From: Rubellimicrobium sp. | GTDB lineage: Bacteria > Pseudomonadota > Alphaproteobacteria > Rhodobacterales > Rhodobacteraceae | Assembly (NCBI GenBank): GCA_019454835.1 | Contig: JACFNP010000004.1 | Location: 25,945-89,944, forward strand | Length of the DNA stretch: 64,000 nucleotides | Direction of reading: 5' to 3' | The notes under the pieces: generated by a model | Databases searched by the model: none | The model's input: only the letters and a program-made list of their open reading frames with translations | Told to the model about the DNA's origin: nothing | Made by a program: the position numbers and the translations under genes | Part shown: positions 39,391 through 50,960 of the stretch, piece after piece | Position numbering within the stretch: position 1 is the stretch's first letter | Layout: each line of letters begins with the position of its first letter

Positions 39391-40623
39391 TCAGCCGAAA
39401 AGCTCGTGGCAGAGGTGCAGCGCGTCGACCAGCGAGTCGACTTCGTCGCGGGTGTTGTAGGCGGCAAACGACGCGCGGCAGGTGGCGCTTTCGCCGAAGA
39501 AATCCATCAGCGGCATGGCGCAATGGGTGCCCGCGCGCACGGCGACGCCGCGCTTGTCCAGCACCGTCGACAGGTCGTGCGCATGGGCGGGTCCGGCCAT
39601 GGTGAAGGAAAAGATCGCGGCCTTGCCCGGTGCCGTGCCCTGCAGGCTCAGCCAGTTCAGCGCGCCCAGCCTTTCGCCCGCGTAAGCCGCAAGATCGGCC
39701 TCGTGCGCGGCCAGCCGGGCCACGCCCTTCGCCATCATCCATTCCAGCGCCACGCCCATGCCGATGGTCTGGACGATGCCCGGCGTGCCCGCCTCGAAGC
39801 GCAGGGGCGGGGCGGCATAGGTGACGGTCTCGCGGGTCACCATGTCGATCATGTCGCCGCCGCCCATGAAGGGGCGCATCTCGGCCTGCCGTTCGCGGCG
39901 GATATAGATCGCGCCCGACCCCGATGGCCCATACAGTTTATGCCCGGTGATGACGTAGAAATCGCAGCCGATGTCCTGCACATCCACCGGCAGATGCACC
40001 GCACCCTGCGAGCCGTCGACCAGCACCGGCACGCCCTGCGCGCGGGCGCCGTCGCAGATCGCCTTCACGTCGACCACGGTGCCGGTGACGTTCGAGAGCT
40101 GCGTCACCGCGACCAGCCGGGTTTTCGGCCCGATCGCATCCAGCACCACCTGCGGATCGAGGCTGCCGTCGGGCGCGGGTTCGACCCAGCGCAGCACCAC
40201 GCCCTGCCGCTCGCGCAGGAAATGCCACGGAATGATATTGGCGTGATGCTCCAGCACCGAAAGCACGATCTCGTCGCCGGGCTGGAAACGCGGCGCGGCC
40301 CAGGCGTAGGAGACCAGATTCACGCCCTCGGTCGCGCCCGAGGTAAAGACGATCTCGTCTTCATGTGCCGCATGAAGAAAGCGCTGCACCACCTTGCGGA
40401 CGTTCTCGTATTTCTCGGTTGCGACGCTCGACAGGTAATGCAGGCCGCGATGGACGTTGGCATAGTCATGCGCATAGGCATTGGTTATCGCGTCGATCAC
40501 CACCTGCGGCTTTTGCGCCGAGGCGCCGTTGTCGAGATAGACCAGCGGGCGCCCGTTCACCTGCCGCGACAGGATCGGGAATTCGGCGCGCAGCGCCGCG
40601 ACATCAAGCGGTTGATCCGGCAT
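39391..40623 (-). CDS. sufS: Cysteine desulfurase SufS
   Basis: 410 residues from the ATG at 40623 (GTG at 40626 also possible). Group II cysteine desulfurase: PLP-lysine region [13 protein letters not shown]-terminal [20 protein letters not shown], and the catalytic cysteine in [15 protein letters not shown], which is the SufS/CsdA form. It supplies sulfur for Fe-S cluster assembly on SufBCD. It is the last gene of the iscR-iscS-sufBCD-yip1-sufS operon and overlaps yip1 by 20 nt. In many relatives sufT and sufA follow; here a tRNA gene follows instead. Confidence 0.95.
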   Translation of the reverse strand: MPDQPLDVAALRAEFPILSRQVNGRPLVYLDNGASAQKPQVVIDAITNAYAHDYANVHRGLHYLSSVATEKYENVRKVVQRFLHAAHEDEIVFTSGATEGVNLVSYAWAAPRFQPGDEIVLSVLEHHANIIPWHFLRERQGVVLRWVEPAPDGSLDPQVVLDAIGPKTRLVAVTQLSNVTGTVVDVKAICDGARAQGVPVLVDGSQGAVHLPVDVQDIGCDFYVITGHKLYGPSGSGAIYIRRERQAEMRPFMGGGDMIDMVTRETVTYAAPPLRFEAGTPGIVQTIGMGVALEWMMAKGVARLAAHEADLAAYAGERLGALNWLSLQGTAPGKAAIFSFTMAGPAHAHDLSTVLDKRGVAVRAGTHCAMPLMDFFGESATCRASFAAYNTRDEVDSLVDALHLCHELFG

Positions 40624-41113
40624 CACGCCCCCTTTGGCCCGCCACGCGCAGGCCGATGGTCCAGAAGATCACGAAGGCGGCGATCCAGACCGCGCCCACC
40701 GCCTGCGCCGCCGGTCCCGGCCCGACAAGGCCCAGCGTCAGCCCGTAGAGCAGCACCGCCGGTGCCGCGCTCAGCAGCGCCCAGAACAGCGCGAGGCGCG
40801 ACCCGTAGCCCGTTGCCCGCAGCCTGAAGACGCGGGCGCCCAGCCGCCCCAGCGCCGCCAGCCCGTAAAGCGCCAGCGGCGCGAGCATCATCCATGCCAT
40901 GAAGGCATAGCTTGCCCGGCGCAGGAAATCGTCGCCTGCGCCCGCGTCGATGGCCTGACGCTGCAAGACCGGCAGCTCGCTGACGAACATCAACAGGCAG
41001 CCCGCCAGCAGCATGGCCAGCGCGCGGGCCTCGTCCACGCCCTGCGCCAGTTGCCGGGCGACGACCGCAGCGGGTCGCCGCCACATGGCCAGCATGTCGC
41101 GCGAGACCGACAC
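40604..41113 (-). CDS. Yip1-domain membrane protein of the suf operon
   Basis: 169 residues, start codon GTG at 41113 (an internal ATG six codons later is possible). Four or five membrane helices of the Yip1 type, with ALAMLLAGCLLMFVSELP and MAWMMLAPLALYGLAALG. It stands 10 nt after sufD and overlaps sufS. A Yip1-like gene at this place is common in Rhodobacterales suf operons, but no function is known to me. Confidence 0.85.
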   Translation of the reverse strand: MSVSRDMLAMWRRPAAVVARQLAQGVDEARALAMLLAGCLLMFVSELPVLQRQAIDAGAGDDFLRRASYAFMAWMMLAPLALYGLAALGRLGARVFRLRATGYGSRLALFWALLSAAPAVLLYGLTLGLVGPGPAAQAVGAVWIAAFVIFWTIGLRVAGQRGRDAGSTA

Positions 41114-41123
41114 CCGCCCCCCG

Positions 41124-42415
41124 TCAGCCCCGGTGGCGGTTCAGCCAGCCTTCGAGCCGCCCGCGCAGGTCGTCGGCCAGCCGTTCGTCGGCGATTTCCT
41201 CGAGCGCCTCGGCCACGAAGGCCAGCACCAGCAGATCCTGCGCCTCGACCAGCGGCACCCCGCGCGAGCGCAGGTAGTAAAGCGCCTGCTCGTCGATCGC
41301 CCCCGAGGTCGAGCCGTGGCTGCATTTCACGTCATCGGCCCAGATTTCCAGCTCGGGCTTGGCGATGAAGGTGGAATCGCCGTCCAGCAGCAGCGACTGG
41401 CTGATCTGGTAGCCGTCGGTCTTCTGCGCGCCGGGCCGGACCAGAATCTTGCCCTGAAAGACCCCGGTGGCGCCGTTCCTCAGCACCTTCTTGAACACCT
41501 GGCGGCTTTCGCCCGCCAGCGCGCCGTGGGTGACGAACACGGTGTCGTCGTGGTGGAACGCGCGCCCGTCGCCCAGAGCCACGCCCGCGACATGGGCGTT
41601 GGCATCGTCGCCGGTGATGTCCATCACCACCTCGTTGCGGGTCAGCCGCCCGTTGAAGGTGAGGGTGAAGCTCTTGAACACCGCGCCTTCGGCGATGCGG
41701 GCGAACAGCCCGGTGACGGCGCGGCGGTCGTGGTCGCGGCCCTGCACGCGGATATGATGGAACTGCGCGCCATGGCCCAGATCGACCTCGGCCACGGTGT
41801 TCAGCCGCGCCGCGCCCGCCCCGCTTTCGAGCAGCGTCAGCGACGCGCCGTCTTCCACCCGGATCACGTGATGCAGCGCCACGTCCGAATCCGCGTCGCG
41901 GTGCTGCAGCACCAGTTCGACCGGCCGTTCAACGACCGAGGTAGCGCGGATCACGACGCCATCAGTCGCGGTCGCGGTGTTCAGCGCGGCCAGCGGGCGG
42001 GGCACCGGATGCTGGCCCCCGGCCTCGAGCACGCCGAACAGGTCGCGCGCCCAGTGGATGTCGCTCTGCGCCACATCGGCAAGACGGGCGATCTCCAGCC
42101 CCTCGCCGGACAGATCGTCCGACTGCGCCGCGTCGAAGACGCCATCGACGAAAACCACGCGCAGGCGGGCGACATCGGCGAAGGCCGGCGCCTCGTCGCC
42201 CGCATCGAAGGCGGCGGCCTCGGGGGCCTGGACGGCGTTCAGCGTCTCGGGGTTGGTAAAGCGCCAGTATTCGTCGCGCCGCCCCGGCAGGCCCATCTCG
42301 GCCACCCGCGCCAGCGCCGCGCGCCGTGCCTGCGTGGCCCAGACGCCGCCGGGCGGAACGACGGCTGCGGCCAGCCGCGTGCCGGTCGCCTCCTGCTTCA
42401 GGTTTGCCAGTGCCA

Positions 42416-42416
<1 letters not shown>
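41124..42416 (-). CDS. sufD: Fe-S cluster assembly protein SufD
   Basis: 430 residues from the ATG at 42416, whose A is shared with the sufC stop (TGATG); a GTG one codon upstream is also possible. The C-terminal beta-helix core shows FQGKILVRPGAQKTDGYQ, and the cysteine/histidine region DDVKCSHGSTSG is characteristic of SufD. The N-terminal half is variable, as usual for the family. SufD joins SufB and the ATPase SufC in the cytoplasmic SufBC2D scaffold on which clusters are built. Confidence 0.95.
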
Positions 42417-43171
<755 letters not shown>

Positions 43172-43216
43172 GTATTCTCCTTTCCCGCGACAGGGCGCGG
43201 GCAAATCCGGTTGGGG

Positions 43217-44740
43217 TCAGCCGACGCTGCCTTCAAGGCTGATGGCGACCAGTTGCTGCGCCTCGACCGCGAATTCCATCGGCAGGGCCTGCAGCACTTC
43301 CTTGCAGAAGCCGTTGACGACCAGCGCTACCGATTCCTCTTCGGTCATCCCGCGCGAGCGGCAGTAGAACAACTGGTCGTCGGCGATCTTCGATGCGGTC
43401 GCCTCGTGTTCGGCCTTCGAGGAATTGTTCTTCACCTCGATGTAGGGCACCGTATGCGCGCCGCAGTTTTCGCCGATCAGCAGGCTGTCGCACTGGGTGT
43501 AGTTGTGGCTTTCGCGCGCCCTGGGGTGGATCGAGACCTGGCCGCGATAGATGTTCTGCGACTTGCCCGCCGAAATCCCCTTGGACACGATGCGCGAACG
43601 GGTGCGCTTGCCCAGATGCTGCATCTTGGTGCCGGTATCGGCCTGCTGATGGTGGTTGGTGATGGCGACCGAGTAGAATTCCCCCTGGCTGTCGTCACCC
43701 TTGAGGATGCAGGACGGATATTTCCAGGTGATCGCCGAACCCGTTTCAACCTGCGTCCACATCATGTGCGCCCGGTCGCCCGCGCAGAGCGCGCGCTTGG
43801 TGACGAAGTTGTAGATGCCGCCGCGGCCTTCCTCGTCGCCCGGATACCAGTTCTGGACCGTGGAATATTTCACCTCGGCATCTTCCTCGACGACGATTTC
43901 CACCACCGCCGCATGAAGCTGCGCGATGTCGCGCTGGGGGGCGGTGCAGCCTTCGAGATAGCTGACATAGGCGCCCTTGTCGGCGACGATGAGCGTGCGC
44001 TCGAACTGCCCGGTGTTTTCGGCGTTGATGCGGAAATAGGTCGACAGTTCCATCGGGCAGCGCACGCCGGGCGGGACATAGACGAACGAGCCGTCCGAGA
44101 ACACCGCGCTGTTGAGCGCCGAGAAGTAGTTGTCGCCGACCGGCACGACCGAGCCGAGGTATTTCTTCACGAGTTCGGGATGCTCGCGGATCGCCTCGGA
44201 CATCGGGCAGAAGATGACGCCCGCCTTCTTCAGTTCGGCCTGGAAGGTGGTCTTGACCGAGACCGAATCGAACACCGCATCGACCGCGACCTTGCGGGCC
44301 TCGGCGGGGCTGTCGTCGGCGCCCTCGACGCCTGCAAGCACCATCTGTTCCTTCAGCGGGATGCCCAGCTTTTCATAGGTGGCCAGCAGTTGCGGATCGA
44401 CCTCGTCGATCGACTTGGGCCGCGTCGTCATGCTTTTGGGGCGCGCGTAGTAATACTGGTCCTGGAAGTCGATTTCCGGGATGTTCAGCATCGACCATTC
44501 GGGCATCTTCATCTGGAGCCAGCGGTCATAGGCCGCCAGCCGCCATTCGGTCATCCATTCCGGTTCGCGGTTCTTGCCCGAGATGTGGCGCACGATGTCG
44601 TGGTTCAGCCCCTTGGGGGCGAATTCCATCTCGATCTCGGTTTCCCAGCCGTATTTGTAGGTGCCCGAAAGCTCCTTCACGGCGGCGACGGTGGCTTCAT
44701 CCACGCCGTCACGGACCTCGATCTTCTCGCTCACGTTCAT
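43217..44740 (-). CDS. sufB: Fe-S cluster assembly protein SufB
   Basis: 507 residues from the ATG at 44740 (AAGGAG upstream), which excludes the longer in-frame form. Typical SufB stretches: [48 protein letters not shown] and, near the C-terminus, [19 protein letters not shown]. The cysteine in the last motif is a proposed scaffold residue. It is the best-conserved gene of the operon and lies 14 nt after iscS. Confidence 0.97.
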   Translation of the reverse strand: MNVSEKIEVRDGVDEATVAAVKELSGTYKYGWETEIEMEFAPKGLNHDIVRHISGKNREPEWMTEWRLAAYDRWLQMKMPEWSMLNIPEIDFQDQYYYARPKSMTTRPKSIDEVDPQLLATYEKLGIPLKEQMVLAGVEGADDSPAEARKVAVDAVFDSVSVKTTFQAELKKAGVIFCPMSEAIREHPELVKKYLGSVVPVGDNYFSALNSAVFSDGSFVYVPPGVRCPMELSTYFRINAENTGQFERTLIVADKGAYVSYLEGCTAPQRDIAQLHAAVVEIVVEEDAEVKYSTVQNWYPGDEEGRGGIYNFVTKRALCAGDRAHMMWTQVETGSAITWKYPSCILKGDDSQGEFYSVAITNHHQQADTGTKMQHLGKRTRSRIVSKGISAGKSQNIYRGQVSIHPRARESHNYTQCDSLLIGENCGAHTVPYIEVKNNSSKAEHEATASKIADDQLFYCRSRGMTEEESVALVVNGFCKEVLQALPMEFAVEAQQLVAISLEGSVG

Positions 44741-44754
44741 TCCCGCTCCTTCCG

Positions 44755-45804
44755 TCATGCCGCGCGCCCGGCTATCGCCCTGCGCTTGGCCAGCCACGCC
44801 TCGGCGAGGCGCAGCACTTCATCCCTTGTCGTCCCGAGGCCCAGCGACACGCGCATCGCCGATCCGGCCGCCACCTCGTCGAACCCCATGGCCAGAAGCA
44901 CCCGGCTCGTCTTGACCTTGCCGCTCGAGCAGGCCGAACCTGCCGAGACCGCAAAACCCGCGAGGTCCATCGCCATGACCTGGGTGGAACCCTTCCACCC
45001 CGGCGTGATGACGAGCGAGGTGTTGGGCAGCCTGGGGTCGTTTTTCCCTAGTAAAATACTAGACTTTTCGCCGGTCGCAATAGCCTCTTCAAACAGATCG
45101 CGCAACCCTGCAACCCGGTCCCATTCGCCATTCGCAAGATCACGCTGGCTGGCCTCGGCGGCGGCGCCGAAACCGGCGATTCCGATGACGTTTTCGGTCC
45201 CCGAGCGGCGGCCCAGTTCCTGCCCGCCGCCCGGTTGCAGCGTCCCCATGTCCAGCCCGTCCTTCAGGATCAGCGCGCCCACCCCCTTCGGGCCGCCCAG
45301 CTTGTGCGCCGAGACGATGGCCGCCTGCGCATCCGACCAGCCGAAGGCGAAGGGGATGCGCCCCACCGCCTGGGTGGCGTCGAGCAGCAGGTTGCGCCCG
45401 GCCAGCCCGCCATATTGCCAGAAGCCCGCACCGCGCAGGGGCGCGGGATTGACGATCCCGGTCTCGCCGCAGGCGACGCCCACGGCGATGATCGCATCCC
45501 CGCCCCGGTGCCAGGCCCAGAGCGCGTCATGCGCGGTCGGCTCCACCGACACGCCGTCATCGAAGCGCCGCAAAAGCGAGGCCGCCTCGGTGGCGCCCGA
45601 GGTGAAGATCACCTCGGACGGCGTGCAGCCGACCGCCGCCGCCACCTGCGCGCGCGCCCGCTCGACCACACCGCGCGCGGCGCGGCCCTCGCCGTGCACC
45701 GACGAGGGATTGCCCGTCACATCCATCGCCGCGATCATCGCCGCCCGCGCCTCGGGGCGCAGCGGCATGGTCGCGTTGTGATCGAGATAGACACGCTCAG
45801 CCAT
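44755..45804 (-). CDS. iscS: Cysteine desulfurase, IscS/NifS type
   Basis: 349 residues, group I desulfurase: [29 protein letters not shown] lysine in [11 protein letters not shown], and catalytic Cys in [11 protein letters not shown]. It is shorter than E. coli IscS (404). It is the second desulfurase of the operon besides SufS. A 15-bp perfect inverted repeat (CTAGTA-AAA-TACTAG, 45048-45062) lies inside the gene and produces a run of codons that are rare here, including TTA and CTA at L251-L252. The ATG at 45804 lies 52 nt after iscR. Confidence 0.92.
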   Translation of the reverse strand: MAERVYLDHNATMPLRPEARAAMIAAMDVTGNPSSVHGEGRAARGVVERARAQVAAAVGCTPSEVIFTSGATEAASLLRRFDDGVSVEPTAHDALWAWHRGGDAIIAVGVACGETGIVNPAPLRGAGFWQYGGLAGRNLLLDATQAVGRIPFAFGWSDAQAAIVSAHKLGGPKGVGALILKDGLDMGTLQPGGGQELGRRSGTENVIGIAGFGAAAEASQRDLANGEWDRVAGLRDLFEEAIATGEKSSILLGKNDPRLPNTSLVITPGWKGSTQVMAMDLAGFAVSAGSACSSGKVKTSRVLLAMGFDEVAAGSAMRVSLGLGTTRDEVLRLAEAWLAKRRAIAGRAA

Positions 45805-45856
45805 GACGGCGGCCTTTCTTCATCCTTGCGAAATCACGCGGGCGGCGGCCCGCCGG

Positions 45857-46312
45857 TCAGCCCGTCACCTCGAAAAGCTGCGGCACTGCCGGACAGGGCG
45901 CCAGCCGGTTGTCCACCACATCGGCCAGCGAGGTCCGGTGCAGATAGACGTAGATGGTCGCCGACAGCCCTTCCCACAAGCGGTTGGCCAGCGACTGCGC
46001 CCGCGTGCCCGAGCTTGCGCCCTCGGCGCCGCCGCCGCGTTCGAGCGCCGAGATGGTTTCCTCGACGGCTAGCAGGATGTCGGCGATGGTGATCTCGGTG
46101 GCGGGCCTCGCCAGCACATAGCCGCCGCCGGGGCCGCGCACCGCCTCGACCAGCCCGGCGCGGCGCAGTTTCACGAACAACTGTTCGAGATAGGCCAGCG
46201 AGATATCCTCGCGCCGCGCGAGTTCGCCCAGGTTGACGCGCGCGCCTTCGGGTTCGAGCGCCAGTTCGACAAGCGCCACGACCGCGTATCGTCCCCGTGT
46301 CGAGAGCTTCAT
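45857..46312 (-). CDS. iscR: Rrf2-family regulator IscR (without the classical Cys ligands)
   Basis: 151 residues from the ATG at 46312. The winged-helix N-terminus reads MKLSTRGRYAVVALVELAL, the recognition helix ISLAYLEQLFVKLRRAGLV, and the wing GPGGGYVLARP. In E. coli IscR three cysteines bind the 2Fe-2S cluster in the segment after ALE; here that segment is GGGAEGASSGTRAQS with no cysteine. Only one Cys remains in the protein (LAPCPAV). The IscR of Rhodobacter sphaeroides is likewise described with a single conserved Cys. It is the first gene of the Fe-S operon and its probable regulator. Confidence 0.92.
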   Translation of the reverse strand: MKLSTRGRYAVVALVELALEPEGARVNLGELARREDISLAYLEQLFVKLRRAGLVEAVRGPGGGYVLARPATEITIADILLAVEETISALERGGGAEGASSGTRAQSLANRLWEGLSATIYVYLHRTSLADVVDNRLAPCPAVPQLFEVTG

Positions 46313-46485
46313 TCCGTCACCACCCCGCCTGTCGGACCGGCGCCTCCATTGACCCCGGTGGGCGCCACCATTAACTCGGTCAGGCTGCCGCACCGGCCCC
46401 GGACGGGCGGCGGGCAGAGTCTATGCGATCCGGAGTTCGGCAGCGTTTTTGTCAGGAATGCTGCCCCAAGGCAAGAGGGACGTTC

Positions 46486-47139
46486 ATGCCCGAAGTGATC
46501 TTTCCCGGCCCCGAGGGCCGGATCGAGGGGCGTTATCATCCCCAGAAGGGCCGCGATGCGCCGCTGGCGATCATCCTGCACCCCCATCCGCAGTTCGGCG
46601 GCACGATGAACAACCGCGTCGTCTACAACCTGCACTATGCCTTCCACGAAATGGGCTTCACCGTGCTGCGCTTCAACTTTCGCGGCGTCGGGCGCAGCCA
46701 GGGCGAATACGACCAGGGCATCGGCGAGCTGTCCGACGCCGCCGCCGCGCTCGACTATCTCCAGTCGATGAACACCAACGCGAAGCATTGCTGGATCGCC
46801 GGGTTTTCATTCGGCGCATGGATCGGGATGCAACTGCTGATGCGCCGCCCCGAAGTGACCGGCTTCGTCTCGGTGGCGCCGCCCGCGAACATGTACGACT
46901 TCTCGTTCCTCGCACCCTGCCCCTCGTCGGGGCTGGTCATCAACGGCTCGGCCGACCGGGTGGCACCGCCCGCCGACACGCTGGCGCTGGTCAACAAGCT
47001 GCACGAACAGAAGGGCATCACCATCACCCACGAGGTGATCGAGGGTGCGGGGCATTTCTTCGACGATCCCTACATGGAAACCATGATCGACATCACGAAA
47101 TCCTATGTGCGCCGCCGCCTGACCGAGACCACGCGATGA
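46486..47139 (+). CDS. Alpha/beta hydrolase
   Basis: 217 residues from the ATG at 46486 (AGAGGG upstream). The fold is shown by IILHPHPQFGGTMNN, RFNFRGVGRSQGEY, the nucleophile elbow GFSFGAWIG (Ser in G-F-S-F-G), Asp in INGSADRVAPP and the final His in EGAGHFFDD, so the catalytic triad is intact. The family is the small dienelactone hydrolase-like group often noted in Rhodobacterales beside the Suf operon. The substrate is unknown. It is coupled by ATGA to the next small gene and divergent from iscR. Confidence 0.88.
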   Translation: MPEVIFPGPEGRIEGRYHPQKGRDAPLAIILHPHPQFGGTMNNRVVYNLHYAFHEMGFTVLRFNFRGVGRSQGEYDQGIGELSDAAAALDYLQSMNTNAKHCWIAGFSFGAWIGMQLLMRRPEVTGFVSVAPPANMYDFSFLAPCPSSGLVINGSADRVAPPADTLALVNKLHEQKGITITHEVIEGAGHFFDDPYMETMIDITKSYVRRRLTETTR

Positions 47140-47366
47140 GCGACATCACCGCCGCGATTGCCGACGACCTGGCACGCGAGACGCTGGAGCTTGCGGCCGA
47201 GCTGGGGGACGACGATCTCGTGGCCGAGGTCGCCAAGGTGATCGGCGCCGGATCGACCACCACGCAGGAAGCCTTCCTGACCGCCGTGCGCATCCGCACC
47301 GCCGAAGCCCGCGCCCGAAGCTATCTTGCCGACCGCCGCGCCGCTGCGGGGCTGGAGGGCGGCTGA
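47136..47366 (+). CDS. Small alpha-helical protein of unknown function
   Basis: 76 residues, start overlapping the hydrolase stop (ATGA). Acidic and almost wholly helical in appearance (DDLARETLELAAELGDDDL, then EAFLTAVRIRTAEARARSYL). No signal peptide, cysteine or recognisable motif. Translational coupling supports that it is real and works with the hydrolase. Confidence 0.7.
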   Translation: MSDITAAIADDLARETLELAAELGDDDLVAEVAKVIGAGSTTTQEAFLTAVRIRTAEARARSYLADRRAAAGLEGG

Positions 47367-47379
47367 GCGCCGCAAGGCC

Positions 47380-47530
47380 CGTCATTGCGAAGTGCCGTCA
47401 TTGCAAGGCGCCGTCATTGCAATTCTCGTCATTGCGAGGCGAAGCCGAAGCAACCCCGACCGCTCACACGCAACATCGGGGTTGCTTCGTCGGCTGCGCC
47501 TCCTCGCAATGACGGGAACTCGCAATGACA
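47380..47530. repeat. Type A inverted repeat with extra broken arms
   Basis: A full copy at 47427-47514 is preceded by three stray left ends (CGTCATTGCGA at 47380, and CGTCATTGCAA-like at about 47396 and 47412). It is followed by a stray right end (TCGCAATGAC, about 47520). This looks like repeated insertion or recombination at one spot, between the small gene and icd. Confidence 0.85.
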
Positions 47531-47630
47531 GCGCCCCCGCCGGTATCCCGTCGCATACCGGCCTTCCCCCCGGCCCGGCTTTGGGCTATCGGGGCGCGCG
47601 AAGCCACAGGCATTGCGCGGGGGACAGTTC

Positions 47631-48845
47631 ATGTCGAAGATCAAGGTTGCCAATCCGGTCGTAGAACTCGACGGCGACGAAATGACGCGGATCATCTGGG
47701 ACTTCATCAAGAAGAAGCTGATCCTGCCCTATCTCGACATCGACCTGAAATACTACGACCTCGGCATCGAAGAACGCGACCGCACCAACGACCAGATCAC
47801 GGTCGATGCCGCGAACGCGATCAAGCAATACGGCGTCGGCGTGAAATGCGCCACCATCACCCCCGACGAGGCGCGGGTCGAGGAATTCGGCCTGAAGCAG
47901 ATGTGGAAGTCGCCCAACGGCACGATCCGCAACATCCTCGGCGGCGTGATCTTCCGCCAGCCGATCATCTGCCAGAATGTGCCGCGCCTCGTGCCCGGCT
48001 GGACCAGGCCCATCGTCATCGGCCGTCACGCCTACGGCGACCAGTATCGCGCCACCGATTTCCGTTTCCCCGGCGCGGGCAGGCTGAGCCTGAAATTCGT
48101 CGGCGCCGATGGCGAGGTGATCGAACGCGACGTGTTCGACGCCCCCGGCGCGGGCGTGGTGATGGGGATGTACAACCTCGACCAGTCGATCATCGACTTC
48201 GCGCGCGCCTCGATGAACTACAGTCTGGGCCTGGGCTGGCCGCTTTACCTGTCGACCAAGAACACCATCCTCAAGGCCTATGACGGCCGCTTCAAGGACC
48301 TGTTCCAGCAGGTTTTCGACGAGGAGTTCGCCGACAGGTTCAAGGCGGCGGGCATCACCTACGAACACCGGCTGATCGACGACATGGTGGCCTCGAGCCT
48401 GAAATGGTCGGGCGGCTATGTCTGGGCCTGCAAGAACTACGACGGCGATGTGCAGTCCGACACCGTGGCGCAGGGGTTCGGCAGCCTCGGGCTGATGACC
48501 TCGGTGCTGATGACGCCCGACGGGCAGGTGGTCGAGGCCGAGGCGGCGCATGGCACCGTCACCCGCCACTACCGCCAGCATCAGGCGGGCAAGGAGACCT
48601 CGACCAACTCCATCGCCTCGATCTACGCCTGGACCGGCGGGCTGAAGCACCGCGCCAAGCTCGACGACAACGCGGCGCTGGCGCGCTTTGCGACCACGCT
48701 CGAACAGGTCACGGTGCAGGCGGTCGAGGACGGGTTCATGACCAAGGACCTCGCGCTGCTGGTCGGGCCGGACCAGAAATGGCTGACCACGATGGGTTAT
48801 CTGGAAAAGGTCGACGACTATCTGGGCCGCGCGCTGGCGGGGTAA
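47631..48845 (+). CDS. icd: NADP-dependent isocitrate dehydrogenase
   Basis: 404 residues from the ATG at 47631 (GGGGGA upstream). It is the eukaryote-like, homodimeric type: [66 protein letters not shown] and [12 protein letters not shown]. It converts isocitrate to 2-oxoglutarate and CO2 in the TCA cycle with formation of NADPH. It is flanked by repeats on both sides and transcribed alone. Confidence 0.97.
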   Translation: MSKIKVANPVVELDGDEMTRIIWDFIKKKLILPYLDIDLKYYDLGIEERDRTNDQITVDAANAIKQYGVGVKCATITPDEARVEEFGLKQMWKSPNGTIRNILGGVIFRQPIICQNVPRLVPGWTRPIVIGRHAYGDQYRATDFRFPGAGRLSLKFVGADGEVIERDVFDAPGAGVVMGMYNLDQSIIDFARASMNYSLGLGWPLYLSTKNTILKAYDGRFKDLFQQVFDEEFADRFKAAGITYEHRLIDDMVASSLKWSGGYVWACKNYDGDVQSDTVAQGFGSLGLMTSVLMTPDGQVVEAEAAHGTVTRHYRQHQAGKETSTNSIASIYAWTGGLKHRAKLDDNAALARFATTLEQVTVQAVEDGFMTKDLALLVGPDQKWLTTMGYLEKVDDYLGRALAG

Positions 48846-48881
48846 GGCCGGCTGGTTTACGGGGGGCGGTGCCTGCCGCCC

Positions 48882-48970
48882 CGTCATTGCGAGGCGCAAG
48901 CCGAAGCAACCCCGACCGCTCGCACACGACATCGGGGTTGCTTCGTCGGCTTCGCCTCCTCGCAATGACG
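48882..48970. repeat. Dispersed inverted repeat, type A
   Basis: 89-bp element between the convergent icd and DUF4177 genes, with ends CGTCATTGCGAGGC and CTCGCAATGACG. The inner arms GAAGCAACCCCGA/TCGGGGTTGCTTC are perfect. Confidence 0.92.
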
Positions 48971-48980
48971 GGGTGGTGGC

Positions 48981-49340
48981 TCAGTCCTCCAGCCGCAGGG
49001 GCGGCGCGGGGGTTGCGGGGGGTTCGTGCGTGGCGCGCAGCGTCGGGGTGGCGGGCGCGGTCGCCACGGGCGCCGCGGTAACCGGCGCGGCGACGGCCCC
49101 GGCCAGCGCGCGGCGGAACACCAGCAGCACCTGCCACGAGGTCGCGTGGCCGGTCAGGCCCTGCCGTTCGTCCAGCGGCAGCGTGTCCGAGCGCAGGTAT
49201 TCCCAGCCGTCGCGCGCCTGTTCGTTCATCGCCTCGGCCACGGCGGCGGCGAAACGGTCCTCGGGCGTCTTCAGCCCCCTCGCCCGCGCCGCCTTGCGGG
49301 GCGCGGGGATGGCGCGGTATTCGTAACGCTGCACCGGCAC
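48981..49340 (-). CDS. DUF4177-like small protein
   Basis: 119 residues with GTG start at 49340 (a second GTG at 49334 is equally possible). The first 75 residues match the DUF4177 pattern: YEYRAIP, then MNEQARDGWEYLRSDTLPL and SWQVLLVFRR. The C-terminal 40 residues are rich in Ala, Pro and Thr and probably disordered. It directly follows gatB on the same strand (1 nt apart), so it is likely co-transcribed. Function unknown. Confidence 0.75.
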   Translation of the reverse strand: MPVQRYEYRAIPAPRKAARARGLKTPEDRFAAAVAEAMNEQARDGWEYLRSDTLPLDERQGLTGHATSWQVLLVFRRALAGAVAAPVTAAPVATAPATPTLRATHEPPATPAPPLRLED

Positions 49341-49341
49341 G

Positions 49342-50856
49342 TCAGAGGCCGAGCTTCGCCGCGACGATCTCGTTGACCGCAGCCGGGCTGGCCTTGCCGC
49401 CGGTCGCCTTCATCACCTGACCCACGAACCAGCCCGCGAGTTTCGGGTTCTGCTTCGCCTTGTCGACCTGCGCCGGGTTGGCGGCGATGACCGCATCGAC
49501 CGCCGCCTCGATGGCGCCGGTGTCGGTGACCTGCTTCATGCCGCGTTCTTCCACGATCCGCGCCGGGTCGCCGCCTTCGGTATAGACGATCTCGAACAGG
49601 TCCTTGGCGATCTTGCCCGAGATGGTGCCCGCGCCGATCAGGTCGATGATGCCGCCAAGCTGCGCCGGGCTGACCGGGCAGTTGGTGATGTCCACGCCCT
49701 CGTCGCGCTTCATGCGGCCAAACAGTTCGTTCAGCACCCAGTTCGCAGCCTGCTTGCCGTCGCGGCCCTGCGCCACCGCCTCGAAATATTCGCCGTTCTC
49801 GCGTTCGGCGGTCAGCACGCTCGCGTCATAGTCCGAGAGACCGAAATCGGCGATATAGCGCGCCTTGCGGGCGTCGGGCAGTTCGGCGAGACCGGCGCCC
49901 AGCCCGTCCACCCAGGCCTGCTCGATCACCAGCGGCAGCAGGTCGGGGTCGGGGAAGTAGCGATAATCCTCGGCGGTCTCTTTCGAGCGCATCGAGCGGG
50001 TCTCGCCGCGGTCGGGGTCGTAGAGGCGGGTTTCCTGGATCAGCGTGCCGCCGTCCTCGATCACGGCGATCTGACGCCGCGCCTCGTATTCCGCCGCTTG
50101 CTGGACGAAACGCAGCGAGTTGACGTTCTTGATCTCGGTGCGGGTGCCCAGATGCGAGAAGTCGCCGTCCTCGAGCCACTTTTCATACTGGCCGGGGCGG
50201 CAGACCGAGACGTTCACGTCGGCGCGGATGCTGCCCTCCTGCATGTTGCCGTCGCAGGTGCCCAGATAGCGCATGATGAGCCGCAGCTTGCCGAGATAGG
50301 CCGCCGCCTCCTCGGGCGAGCGGATGTCGGGGCGCGAGACGATCTCCATGAGCGGCATCCCGCCCCGGTTCACGTCGACGAAGGACATCGCCGGGTCCAT
50401 GTCATGGACCAGCTTGCCCGCATCCTGTTCGACATGGATACGGTCCAGCCGCACGCGCCGCACAAGGCCCGGCCCCATCTCGACCAGCACCTCGCCGCCC
50501 GAAACGAGCGGCTGGAAAAGCTGGGTCAACTGAAAGCCGGACGGCAGGTCGGGGTAGAAGTAATGCTTGCGGTCGAAGCTCGAGGTCAGGTTGATCCGTG
50601 ACTTCAGGCCCAGCCCGGTGCGCACCGCCTGGGCGATGCAGCCCCGGTTCAGCACCGGCAGCGTCCCCGGCATCGCCGCGTCGCCATAGCTCACGTTGGC
50701 ATTCGGTTCGGCGCCGAACCTGGTCGAGGAACCGGAGAAGAGCTTGGCCTGGGTGGCAATCTGCGCGTGAACTTCAAGGCCGATGACGATTTCCCAGTCG
50801 CCGGTCGCACCGGCAATGCGCCGCGGTTCGGGTGCATTCATCGCAAGATCGAGCAT
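49342..50856 (-). CDS. gatB: Aspartyl/glutamyl-tRNA amidotransferase subunit B
   Basis: 504 residues from the ATG at 50856. Characteristic stretches: [46 protein letters not shown] and [14 protein letters not shown]. The C-terminal YqeY-like domain ends [17 protein letters not shown]. GatCAB converts Glu-tRNA(Gln) or Asp-tRNA(Asn) to the amide form. GatA and GatC are not in the window, which is common because the three genes are often split. Confidence 0.96.
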   Translation of the reverse strand: MLDLAMNAPEPRRIAGATGDWEIVIGLEVHAQIATQAKLFSGSSTRFGAEPNANVSYGDAAMPGTLPVLNRGCIAQAVRTGLGLKSRINLTSSFDRKHYFYPDLPSGFQLTQLFQPLVSGGEVLVEMGPGLVRRVRLDRIHVEQDAGKLVHDMDPAMSFVDVNRGGMPLMEIVSRPDIRSPEEAAAYLGKLRLIMRYLGTCDGNMQEGSIRADVNVSVCRPGQYEKWLEDGDFSHLGTRTEIKNVNSLRFVQQAAEYEARRQIAVIEDGGTLIQETRLYDPDRGETRSMRSKETAEDYRYFPDPDLLPLVIEQAWVDGLGAGLAELPDARKARYIADFGLSDYDASVLTAERENGEYFEAVAQGRDGKQAANWVLNELFGRMKRDEGVDITNCPVSPAQLGGIIDLIGAGTISGKIAKDLFEIVYTEGGDPARIVEERGMKQVTDTGAIEAAVDAVIAANPAQVDKAKQNPKLAGWFVGQVMKATGGKASPAAVNEIVAAKLGL

Positions 50857-50960
50857 GATGGAGTCCTCTTCCAGACGGTTCTCTCTATAGCAGGCGCCGG
50901 AGTCGATCAAGCAAGGTCATCACGGCGACGGGGGGAAACGCATATGCCCGGCGCGGCAAC

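Noticed and set aside
46313..46485. IscR or iron-box operator in front of iscR
   Set aside because: No stretch matches a motif I can state with confidence; only weak resemblance on the minus strand.
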